Assembly: GCF_963678635.1 (NCBI RefSeq)
Contig: NC_087069.1
Coordinates: 48,378,276-48,442,275 of the forward strand
Source: Symsagittifera roscoffensis
Lineage: Eukaryota > Xenacoelomorpha > Acoela > Convolutidae
Direction of reading: 5' to 3'
DNA length: 64,000 nt
Below the pieces are notes generated by a model, which was given only the letters and a program-made list of their open reading frames with translations, was not told the DNA's origin and did not search any database. How positions within the stretch are numbered: the first letter of the stretch is position 1; the number at the start of each line of letters is the position of its first letter. Positions 1 to 10,277 of the stretch are shown piece after piece. Position numbers and translations under genes: made by a program.

Positions 1-177
1 CAGCTTTTTCAAACAAATCTGTTCCAATTCTTTTTGCAGCTGGGACTATATAATTTTTAATAAAGGGAAAAGTAGTTCTCCCCAGAGATTGTTTAAGAGC
101 ACCAAAAATTTTTTTCATTCCACGCTGTCTTGCATGTCCACGAAAAATAAGAAACTTAGCTGAACTCGAGCAACCAT
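1..177 (-). pseudogene. Basic core-like protein of Maverick B, partial
   Basis: The minus strand starts with ATG at 177 and reads MVARVQL..., then FRGHARQR, corresponding to the copy at 60244-59873. The window cuts it off. It lies directly after the penton gene, as in the other copies. Frameshifts are present. Confidence 0.55.
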
Positions 178-194
178 TTCATATGAAGTATAAA

Positions 195-1021
195 TCAAAA
201 ATAATTGTCAGAAATCTTGCGAATAAAGTGTAAAACTCGTGTAATTCCTACGGAAACAAAATGAATTTTTTCACCTGTAGTTTCACTTAGTTCTGTTTTT
301 ATGCTATGGAAAGAGTTTTTTAAAAACTTTTTAAATTGTAAAATGGTAAAGGATTGATAATTCATGTACTGTCCTCTAGATATTATGTCTCCGTTTTTTT
401 AATTTAGAAATGAAAGGAATACAACGGAGTAAAAGAGTTTATGTATCGCCTACTATATTATATTTTAAAAAATTACTATAAATCATTAGGAAAGGTACTT
501 TTATAATGTCGTAAGAATCCTGAGGATACTGTGGACCTTTTCTTTTAATTATAACTCCTGTCTGATTTTATTCTAACTCACAACAAAAAAGTGATTCAAT
601 TCAGCACTTTGAATTATAAACACTGATTGATCCTCAGGTGATTAAATCGCTATTTTTTGAGTTATCTTATCTATTGATACATAAATCCCCTTATATTCAT
701 ATTTTTGTGCACCTTTACAATTTCGAACTTTGCAATTCATGGCTACAAATATATCAACAAAACTTGGATAAAATCATGGTTCAAAATGCACCGGTTGAAC
801 CTTCCTTTTTTCCTCAGAGCTTTCTTGCCGATCTATGAAAATAACTTTCCGTCAGTAACTTTTTGGTACAATGAAGGATACCGTATTTCTGAAATAGCAA
901 CCTCTCATTCCCCTTAAGATGTATTTTTGCCGGTAGAAACTTGTAAAAGTACTAAGACTATTATTCGGATAACAATTAAAAGAAGCATTAGAAACTAGCC
1001 ACAATAGTAAAAGAATCCATG
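195..1021 (-). pseudogene. Penton-like capsid protein, Maverick B
   Basis: Corresponds in order and sequence to the well-preserved penton at 61096-60272: an N-terminal VSNASFNCYPN block, a central hydrophobic beta-rich part and the C-terminal FVSVGITRV block near 260. The start ATG at 1021 is retained. The frame is broken several times, and the stretch around 330-620 shows many substitutions. In Maverick particles this protein is expected to form the pentameric vertex. It is about 99% alike to the copy at 15052-14225 by eye. Confidence 0.65.
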
Positions 1022-1063
1022 ACAACTGATCCATAGAATTTTAATTTAAAAACTGGCTTACCT

Positions 1064-2388
1064 TCAATCTGAACATTTTCTAAGCTTTTTTTCATAAAGT
1101 TTTCCCAGAGTTTCTTCTTTTTGAGATCTTTGATGATGTATATAGGTTTTTTTTGTAGATATTGCCGAAGTTTCAAAATTCACCTGTAAACTCTGGCTTG
1201 TATCTTTTTCCGAACGGAATAATATAATGAAATGCTTGTCCTATCTCCAATTTTAAATTTTGGTTTTATGAATTTCATGAATGATTTGTTGTACAAAAAA
1301 AATCCTTTTTTTTCACATCTCTCGGAGATTTTCCAATAGAATGATTTGTGCGACTGTTCAAATTAGAAACAAATTGCTGCAATTTGGGGACAAATTTGTG
1401 ACCATTTTCTTCAATGTGACGATACATTATCTTTCAAAGACTGAATTGCCTTCTCTGCATTTGCTGCAGCTTTTGTTTCACTCACTGTTGAGTAAACTTC
1501 AATGTCCTCTCCTTGCAAAATGTTTTTAAAATTCACCCATATTCTGTTCCTTTATCAACCCAAAGTTTTTCAGGATTGTTTTTTCGAGAAAGCATTTTTT
1601 TAAGCTTGTAAATTGTCTTTGGCGTACTTTGTTTTCATTGTTTGAATTCTGACAAATCTGTTTGAATTCTGTTTGAATTCTGACAATTCTGAATTCTGTT
1701 TGAATTCTGACAATTCTGAAAAATTATCTACAGCAACTAATAAATACTTGACTCCATTGCTATTTTACTTGATAACTTGTCTAAAAAAGCCAAATCCTTA
1801 CACCAGATTTTATTGAATTATTTAGAAAAAGCTTATAGTGTTCGGAAATGCTTGATTGCTGGACAAAGTTTTGTAAACAATGTCTTGATTCGTGCGAAAT
1901 GTTCTACTTTCTTTTTTGATGAACCACTCGCTTTACTCAAGTTTCGCACAGAACCGTACGCAGCTCTTCCCCTAGAATACAATCTATTCAGACTTACCTT
2001 TCCAAATTTTGAAAGGGATTCAAGTTCCTCTGTCTTTCGCTTTGGCATTCTTGTTGATAACAAGTTTAGGTGGAATTTGAGTTGCTTCCAAAATGGTAAA
2101 GTAAATATCGCGAAAGTCGGTATTTTTTTGCTTTAGTGCAAACACAAAGTCGACAATACATTCTTTTGTAACTTGAATTTCTAGTAAGATATTGCCTGAC
2201 TGGCTTAGTACAATTCTATGAAAATTCAAAACCAAATCGATAAGGTGCTTATTGTTACTCGTTTTCAACCTCGCATTTACAGCACTGTAAACAGAATCAA
2301 AATTTTTTGGTACGATCTCCTTTTTTGTTGTATTTGTTCCAGTTTATAGTTTTCTTGGAAGTGTAATTTGTGAATGATAAACTGAGCA
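1064..2388 (-). pseudogene. Retroviral-like integrase, Maverick B
   Basis: On the minus strand the N-terminal part holds SRGRAAYGSVRNLSKASG and SKKKVE (about 1985-1895). A core follows with the DLAFLDKL block (about 1775), then the C-terminal core block ending near 1500, and a tail before a stop at 1064. These are hallmarks of the Maverick c-integrase (rve superfamily), which cuts target DNA and joins element ends with 6-bp staggers. An imperfect repeat of TTTGAATTCTGACAA units interrupts the core, and stops and frameshifts are numerous. The start is not fixed; no good ATG is in frame near 2388. Confidence 0.75.
1628..1722. repeat. Short tandem repeat with GAATTCTG units inside integrase
   Basis: Six or more imperfect copies of TTTGAATTCTG/ACAATTCTG lie in the integrase core. 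The corresponding stretch of copy A (about 15667-15720) is 27 bp shorter, an in-frame difference, so the array has changed length since the copies separated. Confidence 0.8.
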
Positions 2389-2410
2389 CGGAACTAAATC
2401 AAACTGCTCC

Positions 2411-3118
2411 ATGCTATGTCAATTGTTTAATGACAAAAGGGTGATGATAGTAATCAGTTGTAACCCTTTAGTTGAACTTAAAATAATTCTTCTTTTGTTT
2501 AGAGGAGTTCTTTTTTGTGAAATTGTTTTCGATTTGTTACTAAGTCCTCTTTCCGAAGATCTTGAAGCTCTCCTCTTAGTAGGTTTACTAAACACTTGCT
2601 CAGAAACTGAATGAAGTCTTTTGGACAAATGTGAATGAATTGTTTTCGAAGACTTGGGGAAAAAAATTGGAAACATTGGGAGAATAGAGAAGTATTTTTT
2701 ATTCATCGTCCAAAAACTTTGCCTCTATTCCAGCTGGTAAATAAAATTATGTTGCAACTGAACCACTATTAGAGCAATACCTAAATGAATCAACTGTTTT
2801 TGGGATTAAATCAATAAAAAAATGACCATAAGGAACAGATGTTGCATCTTGATACCCCTCTTTTAATTCAGATCCTAGATCTAGTTGTTGACTAATGTGT
2901 TGATTAGTAAGAGATCTCTCGGCGACTTGAACAAGACTTTGTGTGTATCTTGTAACTCTACATCTCTTCCCAATTTGCTTTGATAAAATAATTTGTGTTT
3001 GATGTAAATTGTATTCAGACCCCTGTATCTACCAGCAGTGTCTACCATCAGTGGCAACTACTACAAGCTGTTTGGAGTTTGAAATTTCTTCTAAATTTTT
3101 GACCCACTCCAAAACAAA
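2411..3118 (-). pseudogene. Packaging ATPase C-terminal half, Maverick B
   Basis: The minus strand shows EEISNSKQLVV with an A-T-x-GRH block (about 3060), KLGRD with a stretch equivalent to LF/IKSPRD (about 2960-2920), DATSVPYGH (2850-2820), a YCSNSGSVAT block (about 2770), then a basic tail with KRTPLNKRR (about 2500). This matches the C-terminal half of the FtsK/HerA-like ATPase thought to pump Maverick DNA into capsids. The N-terminal half with the Walker A loop is missing; the coding sequence abuts a fragment of an unrelated upstream gene at about 3118. Confidence 0.75.
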
Positions 3119-3119
3119 A

Positions 3120-3560
3120 CAAGTACAAAAATTGTTTTTCGTAGTGTATTTGACAAAAAACCTCGCTTTTTAATCTCATAAATTCTTAGAATTTCTTTCA
3201 AATTTTGTATGTTCATTTTCTACAGTGCGTTCGTCAATAATGATGCAAGATTTCAGTCTTTACATAACCTAGTATTGAAGGAAGTATGTCGAGTAATATA
3301 TCATATTCTTCTCTTTGTAGTTGTCAAGATTGTTTATTTTTACAGTATTACAATATTCTATAAGTTCTATTGTTTTGGTATCGGATCTGTATCCTATGTG
3401 AATTTTTCGTCTACCATTATACAAAGTCCACTCGAAACGAGATGTTTGTGGGTAATTTTTGCAATTCTATAATTGTTAGTGAAAATTTTTGGGGTTTTTC
3501 TTGCAGAACAATATGATGAAGAAGTCCCAATTTATTGTGAAGTTTTAAAATTAATTTTCT
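3120..3560 (-). pseudogene. N-terminal remnant of conserved unknown Maverick gene (copy B)
   Basis: Matches 8960-8480 of copy C, where the gene is longer. On the minus strand a short segment (S/P)ILGYVK, an IIIDE block and KARFF can be read in pieces across frames. No function is recognised. The rest of the gene and the start of the ATPase have been removed by the deletion shared with copy A. Confidence 0.5.
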
Positions 3561-3759
3561 TGAAAAGCAATTTTCCAACTCATACTTTTCAACACCAATA
3601 CTAAATGAAAAATGATTCTGAGTTTAAATGGTTAAATTACAAGACAAAAAAGATAAATAACACATAAATCATTTGCTGACTGAACAATTGCAGTTTTTTT
3701 AAAACAAAAGAATTTTACCGTTAAGAATGAGTTTTTCTTGCGAATGAATTTCAAATTTT

Positions 3760-3985
3760 TTTAACAAGTTGCAAAAAATATTTTTTTTTTTTACAAAATG
3801 TGAAAATTGTTTCGTTTTTTTTGACAAGATGTGAAAAATAATTCACTTTTTTTGACAAAATGCGAAAAGTGTTTCAATTTTTTTGACAATATGTCCAATC
3901 TTTTTTTCCTAAAATTTGCAAAAATTGGAAAGATGGTACGTTTTTCGTCGAAGTGCAAAAAAGTTTGAGTTGTTTTGACAAGCGG
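3760..3985. repeat. Degenerate tandem repeat, about 32-bp unit (copy B spacer)
   Basis: Four to six units built on TTTTTTGACAAGATG then GAAAA and TGTTTCA. The same spacer occurs at 17757-17990 and 25550-25690, always between the ATPase side and the conserved unknown gene. Confidence 0.75.
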
Positions 3986-4247
3986 CAAAATCCATCAAGT
4001 GTTTTACACTTGTCTACAAATTTTCTAGCGTTTTTCATAATATGTCTGCGAAAACTAATCAAGTTTTTTAACATGTATGCGAGAGTTAGGTTAAATTAGG
4101 TTGAGTTCGGAACGCTAAATTAGGTTATGTTCTAATTGTTTTTGATTTATTTACCCTGAATTTCTCATCTATTCTCATAATTAAACTGAAGTTCAATCAC
4201 AAATATCGATGGTAATACCAAACAACAATTACTAACAAGAAAAAAAG

Positions 4248-4742
4248 TTAATCAAAGAGTTGTCGAGCAGCAGAAGAGTTGTGGAGATTCTCTATAGAAC
4301 ACAGAGCTAGACGAGGTTCGATCGCTGATTTTTGTTGTGGAGGTGTGTTTTGAGGCGTCATTGTTTCTGAGAAACCCCGATCTTCATCTATTGTGATGGG
4401 GTTTTCGGATGATCCAGCTTCCTTCCAAGGAAAGGGGAAGTCGTGGACTGGATCGGCCACATATCTTGAGTCAAGAATCTCGAGGTAGTTCAACCCACAT
4501 GCTCAGTCTTTTCCTCCATCATTTGCATTTCTCCAAGTTGGTTCTCTGTAGGGGGTACTTGCGCTATATGATGTTCGTTGAAATCCCTGCGCATCACCTC
4601 CACCATGTGCCAGACTTGGATTGGGACTCCATTTGTACCAAAAAGAAACTCCAGAGATTGTTTCTCGCACTTGAGTTTGTACTAGATCAGGCAAAAGTTC
4701 TAAGGAGAACATGAGGTTATTGTTTTGCAATGGGAAAATCAT
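4248..4742 (-). pseudogene. Conserved Maverick gene of unknown function (copy B)
   Basis: Two halves on the minus strand: an N-terminal part from ATG 4742 (MIFPLQNNNLMFSLELLPDL...) and a C-terminal part with NYLEILDSRYVADPVHDFPF followed by an acidic, proline-rich tail ending at 4248. Copies at 18741-18253 and 26395-25925 show the same protein, so it is a real, conserved gene of about 160 residues. Comparison with the third copy places the frame breaks near 4560 and 4495. No known domain is recognised. Its position next to polymerase B, read divergently, suggests an early or regulatory role, but this is a guess. Confidence 0.6.
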
Positions 4743-4940
4743 TTTGAGTAATAAGTTGAGTAAAAGATAGAGAGTAAAAACAAGAACGATTCAGAGCTGA
4801 GAGAGCGGGTAATTGACGGTTTATTAGGTGAAGTTAAGGTATTTAGAGCTGAGAGAGAGGGTAGTTGACGGTAGTTTCTTTGAAAAAAACTGATTATTAG
4901 TTAGGAGCGAAGGGGACCTTCAACTCGAATGTGTGGGTTC

Positions 4941-5055
4941 GACCAATCAGAATAGATTTTCTTTATTTGGATTGTACTTGTGTCCAATTAGCTTTCAGCT
5001 TTCTTTTTTGGAATTCTAGTTGAAAAATAGTTTTAAGGCCGTGCCCAATCAGAAA
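4941..5055. promoter_or_regulatory. CCAAT-box cluster upstream of the conserved unknown gene (copy B)
   Basis: Three CCAAT elements in one orientation: GACCAATCAG (about 4941), TCCAATTAG (about 4983) and CCCAATCAG (about 5044), spaced about 40-60 bp. The same three are present in copy A. They lie about 200-300 bp upstream of the minus-strand gene start and could belong to a divergent promoter. CCAAT boxes bind NF-Y-type factors in animals; function here is inference. Confidence 0.4.
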
Positions 5056-5133
5056 CAAAAACCTATTTTAGGTACTTTTTACACATTGTCCTTTCCAGTC
5101 ACAATTTTTTTTTGTTTCAGTTGTCAGATCTAA

Positions 5134-5500
5134 TTAGAGGTTCCTTTTAAGGAACTGAATCTTCCAAAGGAAAAAAAATTGTACACAAACGCAATCGCAG
5201 AAATAAATGACCAAAAGTTTTTTGCTGTAAAAAAGAGAAAAATTGCCGATATAGGTAAGAAACAAAAGAAAATTAGAACAAGTAGCATTTCCAAATTTCT
5301 TTCCTTGAGTTAACTGAATTTTTTGTGGGAAACTGCAGAAATTGAAACAATGAAGAATTGCAGATTTTTGAGTAGACACTCAAGCTTTTTGATTTTGATG
5401 TTAATTTGAGAGGACAACTCAAAGTTGTTGAGTTTTTCAAAACAAATATCTAGAAATCTGATTCCAAACCTGATCCAGCAGGATTTTGAGCTTCGAAAAT
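5134..5500 (-). pseudogene. Small membrane-protein gene remnant (copy B)
   Basis: Corresponds to the intact 157-codon frame at 19604-19131. Here small deletions split it: the C-terminal hydrophobic segment (LEMLLVLIFF onward) and the N-terminal EKLNNFELSSQI part are in different frames. It is cut near its start by the N gap. Confidence 0.4.
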
Positions 5501-5513
5501 CTTCAAGAAATTG

Positions 5514-5713
5514 NNNNNNNNNNNNNNNNNNNNNNNNNNNNNNNNNNNNNNNNNNNNNNNNNNNNNNNNNNNNNNNNNNNNNNNNNNNNNNNNNNNNNNN
5601 NNNNNNNNNNNNNNNNNNNNNNNNNNNNNNNNNNNNNNNNNNNNNNNNNNNNNNNNNNNNNNNNNNNNNNNNNNNNNNNNNNNNNNNNNNNNNNNNNNNN
5701 NNNNNNNNNNNNN
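5514..5713. other. Assembly gap (200 N)
   Basis: Exactly 200 undetermined bases, which looks like a fixed-size placeholder. The left side ends in copy B at the point matching 19515 in copy A. The right side resumes inside an integrase sequence of a different, more diverged Maverick (copy C). The missing stretch therefore probably held the polymerase end of B and the start of C, or the join is an assembly error between near-identical repeats. Confidence 0.95.
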
Positions 5714-6050
5714 GCAGCTTTACATCTAGAATACAACCTGTTTAGTCTTACCTTTTCAGATTTTAAAAGGAATCCAAATCTTATGCTTTACATTCTTGTT
5801 GATAACAAGCTTAAATTGAATTTGAGTGGCTTCCAAAATGCTAAAATTAATATCTGGAAAATTGTTTGTTTTTCGCTTTAGTGCACACACAAAATCTACA
5901 GAGTCGAGATTCTTTTGTATCTCAATTATTATCCAATTTGATGTTTTCTGTCTTGCTAAATATAATTCTGGGAGATTTCAAAATTAAATCAAAAAGGTGC
6001 TTACTAAGAGGCATTTATAGCACTGTAAAATGAATCAAGACTCTTTTTTT
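5714..6050 (-). pseudogene. Integrase N-terminal region, Maverick C, cut by gap
   Basis: The minus strand matches the integrase N-terminal region of copies A and B (about 16270-15945): blocks equivalent to TILEA, KLVINK and LNRLYSR can be followed with substitutions and frameshifts. Everything after this, including the catalytic core, lies in or beyond the gap. Confidence 0.6.
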
Positions 6051-6119
6051 CTTGTTCTTGTCAAATCATACTATGTCAATCGTTTATTGACAAAAAGGGC
6101 TGATAATAGATAGCAATTG

Positions 6120-7290
6120 TAACCCTTTAGCTGTACTTGAAATATGTCGTTTTTTGTGTAGAGGAGTTCTTTGTTGTGTTAATTTTGATAAAATTTTTGT
6201 AATTTTACTACGTCTTCTTTCTGAAGTCTTGAAGCTCTCCTATTAATAGTTTTATCAAACACTCGCTTGGAAACTGAATGAAGTCTTTTGGACAATTTAA
6301 AATGAAATTTTTTCGAAATCTTAGGGAAATTTTTTGAAATATTAGAGAATAGAGACTCATTGTGTACTTATTGTCATAAAACTTTGTCTCTGTTCCGGCT
6401 GGTAGAAAAAAATTTCGTTCAAACTGAACCACATTTAGAGCAATATCTAGGTGAATCAACTACTTTTGCGGTTAATTTAATAACTAAATGACCATCAGGA
6501 ACTGATGTTGCATCTTGATACCACTGCTTCAATTGAGATCCTAGACCTATTAAAACATCTCTCGGTGACTCGAGTTTTTTAAATAATTTTTAATATTTCA
6601 AACCCTGTGTCTTCCAGCAGTGGCAATTTTTAAAAATTGTTGGGAATATGAATTTTTTTCACAAGAATCAACAAAAACAAGCAGATGCTTCTTCTTGTTA
6701 TCAGGAAGATTTTCAACCAAGTCAAAAGCTTCTCCTTGAATAAATTTATGGTTTTCTCTTTGCATTCGAATATAAAAAGAATATAATGTTGATAAAAATA
6801 GAATTTTTTTATCAAATCCTGGTGGAAAAGTACCAGTTTTCAACCAATCAAAAAATCGGATGAAACTTTTCAGATGCACCTGGAACAACGAGAGAAATAA
6901 AAATAAAAAATCCTTCTTTGTTAGATATTATTTTATTCAAAGCTTTGGAGTAAAAAAATTAACCAACTGTACTTGACAAAATAGCTACCCAAACTGACGT
7001 TTCTTCAAATGTTGTTAATAACCTTATTCGAACAGTTGCACATACTAGCTTCAAAACAGGAACATAAAAATGGCACAAAAAAACTAAAAGAGACCTTTTA
7101 CATGTACCTCCAAACAACTTCCATGATTTTCGTTCATGTTTTTCTGCATCAAAAAAAAATTCCTAAACTTACGATAAGGTTTATAATAGTAGAAAGTTTA
7201 TCAAATGCTGGTTGGAAAACACCAATTCACAAACAACCAAAAATAAAATGAAACTTTCCAGATCCAATGGGACCAACTACAGAAAAAAGA
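6120..7290 (-). pseudogene. Packaging ATPase, Maverick C
   Basis: Family: FtsK/HerA-type genome-packaging ATPase of Mavericks. On the minus strand a Walker A loop VVGPIGSGK is readable at 7280-7254. A degenerate duplicate (PGASEK) lies at 6890-6866, followed by an open stretch to 6598 with the Walker B-like LLVFVDSCE and then KIATAGRHR. The C-terminal SPRD-type block and basic tail continue to about 6120. A 389-bp tandem duplication has doubled the Walker A region, and frameshifts split the rest. This is the only ATPase copy in the window that keeps the nucleotide-binding loop. Confidence 0.75.
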
Positions 7291-7566
7291 TTCATTTTTT
7301 GGTAGATATTATTTTATTCATAGCTTCGGAGAAGGCAAAATATAACTGATTGTAAGTGATAAGATAACTACTCGAGCTGTCGTTTCTTGAATTGTTGTGG
7401 ATAACATTATTCGATAGATTGCACATACTAGAATTAAAACTATAACAAAAATTGGCACAGAAAAACTAATTGAGATCTATTACATGTACATCAAAATAAC
7501 TTCCATGATTTCTTTCATGATATTCTGCATCAAAAAATTTTTCGTGAATTTTGATAAGCCATCACA
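6789..7566. repeat. 389-bp tandem duplication in Maverick C ATPase
   Basis: About 6789-7177 and 7178-7566 align with a constant offset of 389 bp: both hold ATCAAAT(C/G)CTGGT(T)GGAAAA, GATATTATTTTATTCA, GACGTTTCTTC/GTCGTTTCTTG and CTTCCATGATTT. The copies have diverged noticeably. The left copy carries the degenerate Walker A, the right copy the good one. Confidence 0.8.
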
Positions 7567-7930
7567 GAGCCCGTCACATTGATAAGCCATCTTAACTCTA
7601 GAAAAAAAAGTTTATAATGGCTTTAAATTTAAGTTCAAAAAAGTATTACTAAAAGAAATTTTTGAATTACAATTTGTTAAGAAAAACCATCGAGTCAGTG
7701 TCCCGCATTCAAATGCTTTTCTTTCTGCACATTTAACAGTTTTTGCATGACTAAGTAGGTAGTTGTACACCTCCAATCAAATTCATTATCTTTGACAATT
7801 GAGTTCTGAGTTTTTGGACATGCGTAGTCATCCAAGTTTGTAACCTATATCTCCAGAATTTCTAACAGAAACTTCTTTTTTGAAAACTTTTTGCTAAAAT
7901 TCCGTTACCAGATTTTTCAAAACTTTTTCA
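7567..7930. other. No recognisable gene
   Basis: AT-rich sequence within Maverick C between the ATPase start and the conserved unknown gene. I see no open frame or repeat of note. Confidence 0.5.
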
Positions 7931-7932
7931 AG

Positions 7933-8960
7933 CTAAGTATATTTATTGTTACCGCTGCTCCAACTTACTCCACGAAACTCTTCGTACACAAAGTAGTTGG
8001 GATGTTGCTTCAATTTTTTGGGAGGAAGAAAGGAACGTCCTAGAGTTTGTCCATCCTTGTAAACGCCCAATTCTTTTACTAAAATGTTTTCAATACATTC
8101 GATACCCAAAACAACCAGACTCAGTATGTTTACTGTTTTCTCTGGGTTTTTTTGGTCAAAACGACTAATAACCGAACAATGCATTGACCGATGAAGCAAA
8201 TATTTTAACATAAAAACAGAAAACTAATCCAGTCAGCTTACCAAGAAAACATAAACTGTGAAGATCAGGTCCAAAACTAAAAACATCTAGGTCCTTTTTT
8301 GTTGTAGATTTCATAGATCCAGCAGAGTCATGTAAAACTGCATGTAGTCTAAAGATTTTGGAGTTCGCAAAACATAATGCCTACAAAAATTTCTGTATCC
8401 AATTAAACCTCCAAAAGGTAAATTTTGGTTCTCTACTTTCAAACTTAAGTCCCGGTCCATAACAATACAGGTACACAGAAAAAAAGTTATCTTTTTTTAT
8501 TTGATGAAAAACCTCGCTTTATAATCTCAAAAACTCTAAAAATTTCATTCAATTTTCGTATGTTCAATTTTTACAGTGTATTCATCAATAATAATGCAAG
8601 AATTTTTGAATTTTTTTACATAACCTAGTAATGAAGGAAGTATATCAAGTATTTTATCATATACTTCTCTTTGTAGTTGTAAGGATCGAAGTTTTTTCCA
8701 TTGATTTTTGTTTCTACGATAGTCTTTAAGATCTAATTTTTTGGTATCGGATCGGTATCCTATGAAAATTTTTCTTCAACAATTATGTAGTATCCACTCA
8801 AAATGAAATATTTGGGAGTCTACGTCCAAATTCTTCAAGTTTCGTAGATTTCTTGTTTTTCAAACAATTAACAAAACTTTTTGGGACTTTTTTCTAGAAC
8901 CATTTCTAAAAGCCCCAACTTATTGTTAAGTTTGAAAATTAAATTTCTTGAAAAACCATT
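7933..8960 (-). pseudogene. Conserved unknown Maverick gene (copy C, longest version)
   Basis: Minus-strand pieces in order: (S)LLGYVK with an IIIDE block (about 8640-8580), DRDLSLKVENQNLPFGG and RNFCRHYVLRTPKSLD (8458-8345), then an open 92-codon C-terminal stretch (8211-7933) with NILSLVVLGIECIENIL, GVYKDGQTLGRSFLPP and GVSWSSGNN. The blocks are long and protein-like, and the N-terminal part recurs in copies A and B, so this is a real Maverick gene just upstream of the ATPase on the same strand. I cannot name a family. Several frameshifts separate the pieces. Confidence 0.5.
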
Positions 8961-9079
8961 ATTACGGCTCATTTTGTTCAACTCGAAAAAATAAAACAAA
9001 AAATGATAGTAGAGGATAAATTACAAGAAAAAAAGCATAAATAACACAGTTCATTGTACATTACAGTTCTGAACAATCT

Positions 9080-10277
9080 TGAATTTTCCCAAGTTTTGGG
9101 ACAGTTCTTTGAATTTGTCAAAAGTATAGTTAAGATAGGATTCTTTCATTTTTGCAGCGTAGAGTTGAATCTGAATGTAGGAAGCTTATTAGTTGATAAG
9201 ATTGTACTTCTTGCTTGTGACGAAAAATTCTCTTCTAATGTAAGTTGCTATGTCATACATTTTGTTGCAGTTGGCAAGCTCCTGATCTATAGTTGACTCT
9301 TTTTCAGAATTGAGTTCTAATATAAGAACGAGTCCAATGCTTTTAGCATTGTGAATAAGAGTATTTTCAGCTGATGAGACTGATTCTCCTTCTTCTTTTT
9401 CACCAAGATAGACTTGTTTTTTTTTTTCGAGTTGCCCCAACTCTTTTTTCTGGAATACTTGGAAGCAGGGCTGAAAGTAAGTTTTCCCCTTGTATATCAA
9501 ATATAGCTGGAACTGCTGTCTCTTCTGGAGTACATTTGGAATAGAAGAGTAAACTGTTCAGATGAGGAAAAATGAAAGAAATGATTTTGCGATTTTTTGA
9601 AAAAGACGGATAACACAAAATTACATGGTGAAGTTTCTAAATATGGAAATTGTGCAGCTGTTAGTGCTGCTATATAAATCCTCAATTCCAAGCAAAAATA
9701 ATTGTTACAGATGGCTGCTGCTATGTTTCAAGCTTTCTTCTCAGCTTTTATTCAGATTACTGTAGAAAATCAATTTTCTTTTTCGTTTCCAGTGAATTTT
9801 ATAAAAATCTATAGAAACCCAAGAGTATTGTGTCTCTACCCACAATTATTACTGTTCTATGAAAAATTGTAGATTCCACATGCCCTGATTAGTTTTTCAG
9901 TCAAAATTCACAACGGTTGAGTAAATTTTATTTCACATATCAAATAACCGATTGTCTTTACACTCTGTACTAATACAGGTTTTATTCGAATGTAATATTA
10001 TTGATTTTTTAATTATTTTTACAACGTAAAAGCATTTTCTTTTTAACGTTACTATTTTTATTCTAACCAGAAACTGGATTCCACACAAACTATTGGTTCA
10101 GCATTTCTGGAAGAGTTCGTAATGTTCAAAACTCAAATATTAACCTGATTAGTTAAAACAATTGACTGTTTAATTGATATACTAAAAGTATTTGATAATC
10201 TATCTAATTTCTCTCAAAGTTTTTAAAATTTTTTAAAATATCAGAGAAATAGGAAAAACTGACTTATTTATTATATG
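9080..10277. other. Uncharacterised stretch of Maverick C
   Basis: Similarity to copies A and B ends at about 9080. The stretch holds overlapping short open frames on the minus strand (for example 9500-9189, rich in K/E, and 9691-9497), but nothing recognisable and no sign that one is a gene. It may be element sequence lost from A and B, or a decayed insertion. Confidence 0.35.

Larger units (their letters stand above)
1..5513 (-). mobile_element. Maverick/Polinton fragment (copy B)
   Basis: Near-identical to 14031-19515 of copy A, position for position, with only scattered substitutions and small indels. It holds, from low to high coordinates on the minus strand, the end of the basic core-like gene, penton, integrase, the ATPase C-terminal half, an unknown-gene fragment, the spacer repeat, the conserved unknown gene and the small membrane-protein gene. 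It runs off the window at the left and into the N gap at the right, so neither terminus is visible. It shares with A the same internal deletion of about 1.8 kb relative to copy C. Confidence 0.85.

Noticed and set aside
4085..4140. TTAGGTTA-like words that recall telomere repeats
   Set aside because: Only a few dispersed, imperfect copies, repeated at 18090-18140 because the segment is duplicated; no tandem array.
5503..5881. Frames running through the N gap
   Set aside because: They exist only because undetermined bases contain no stop codons.
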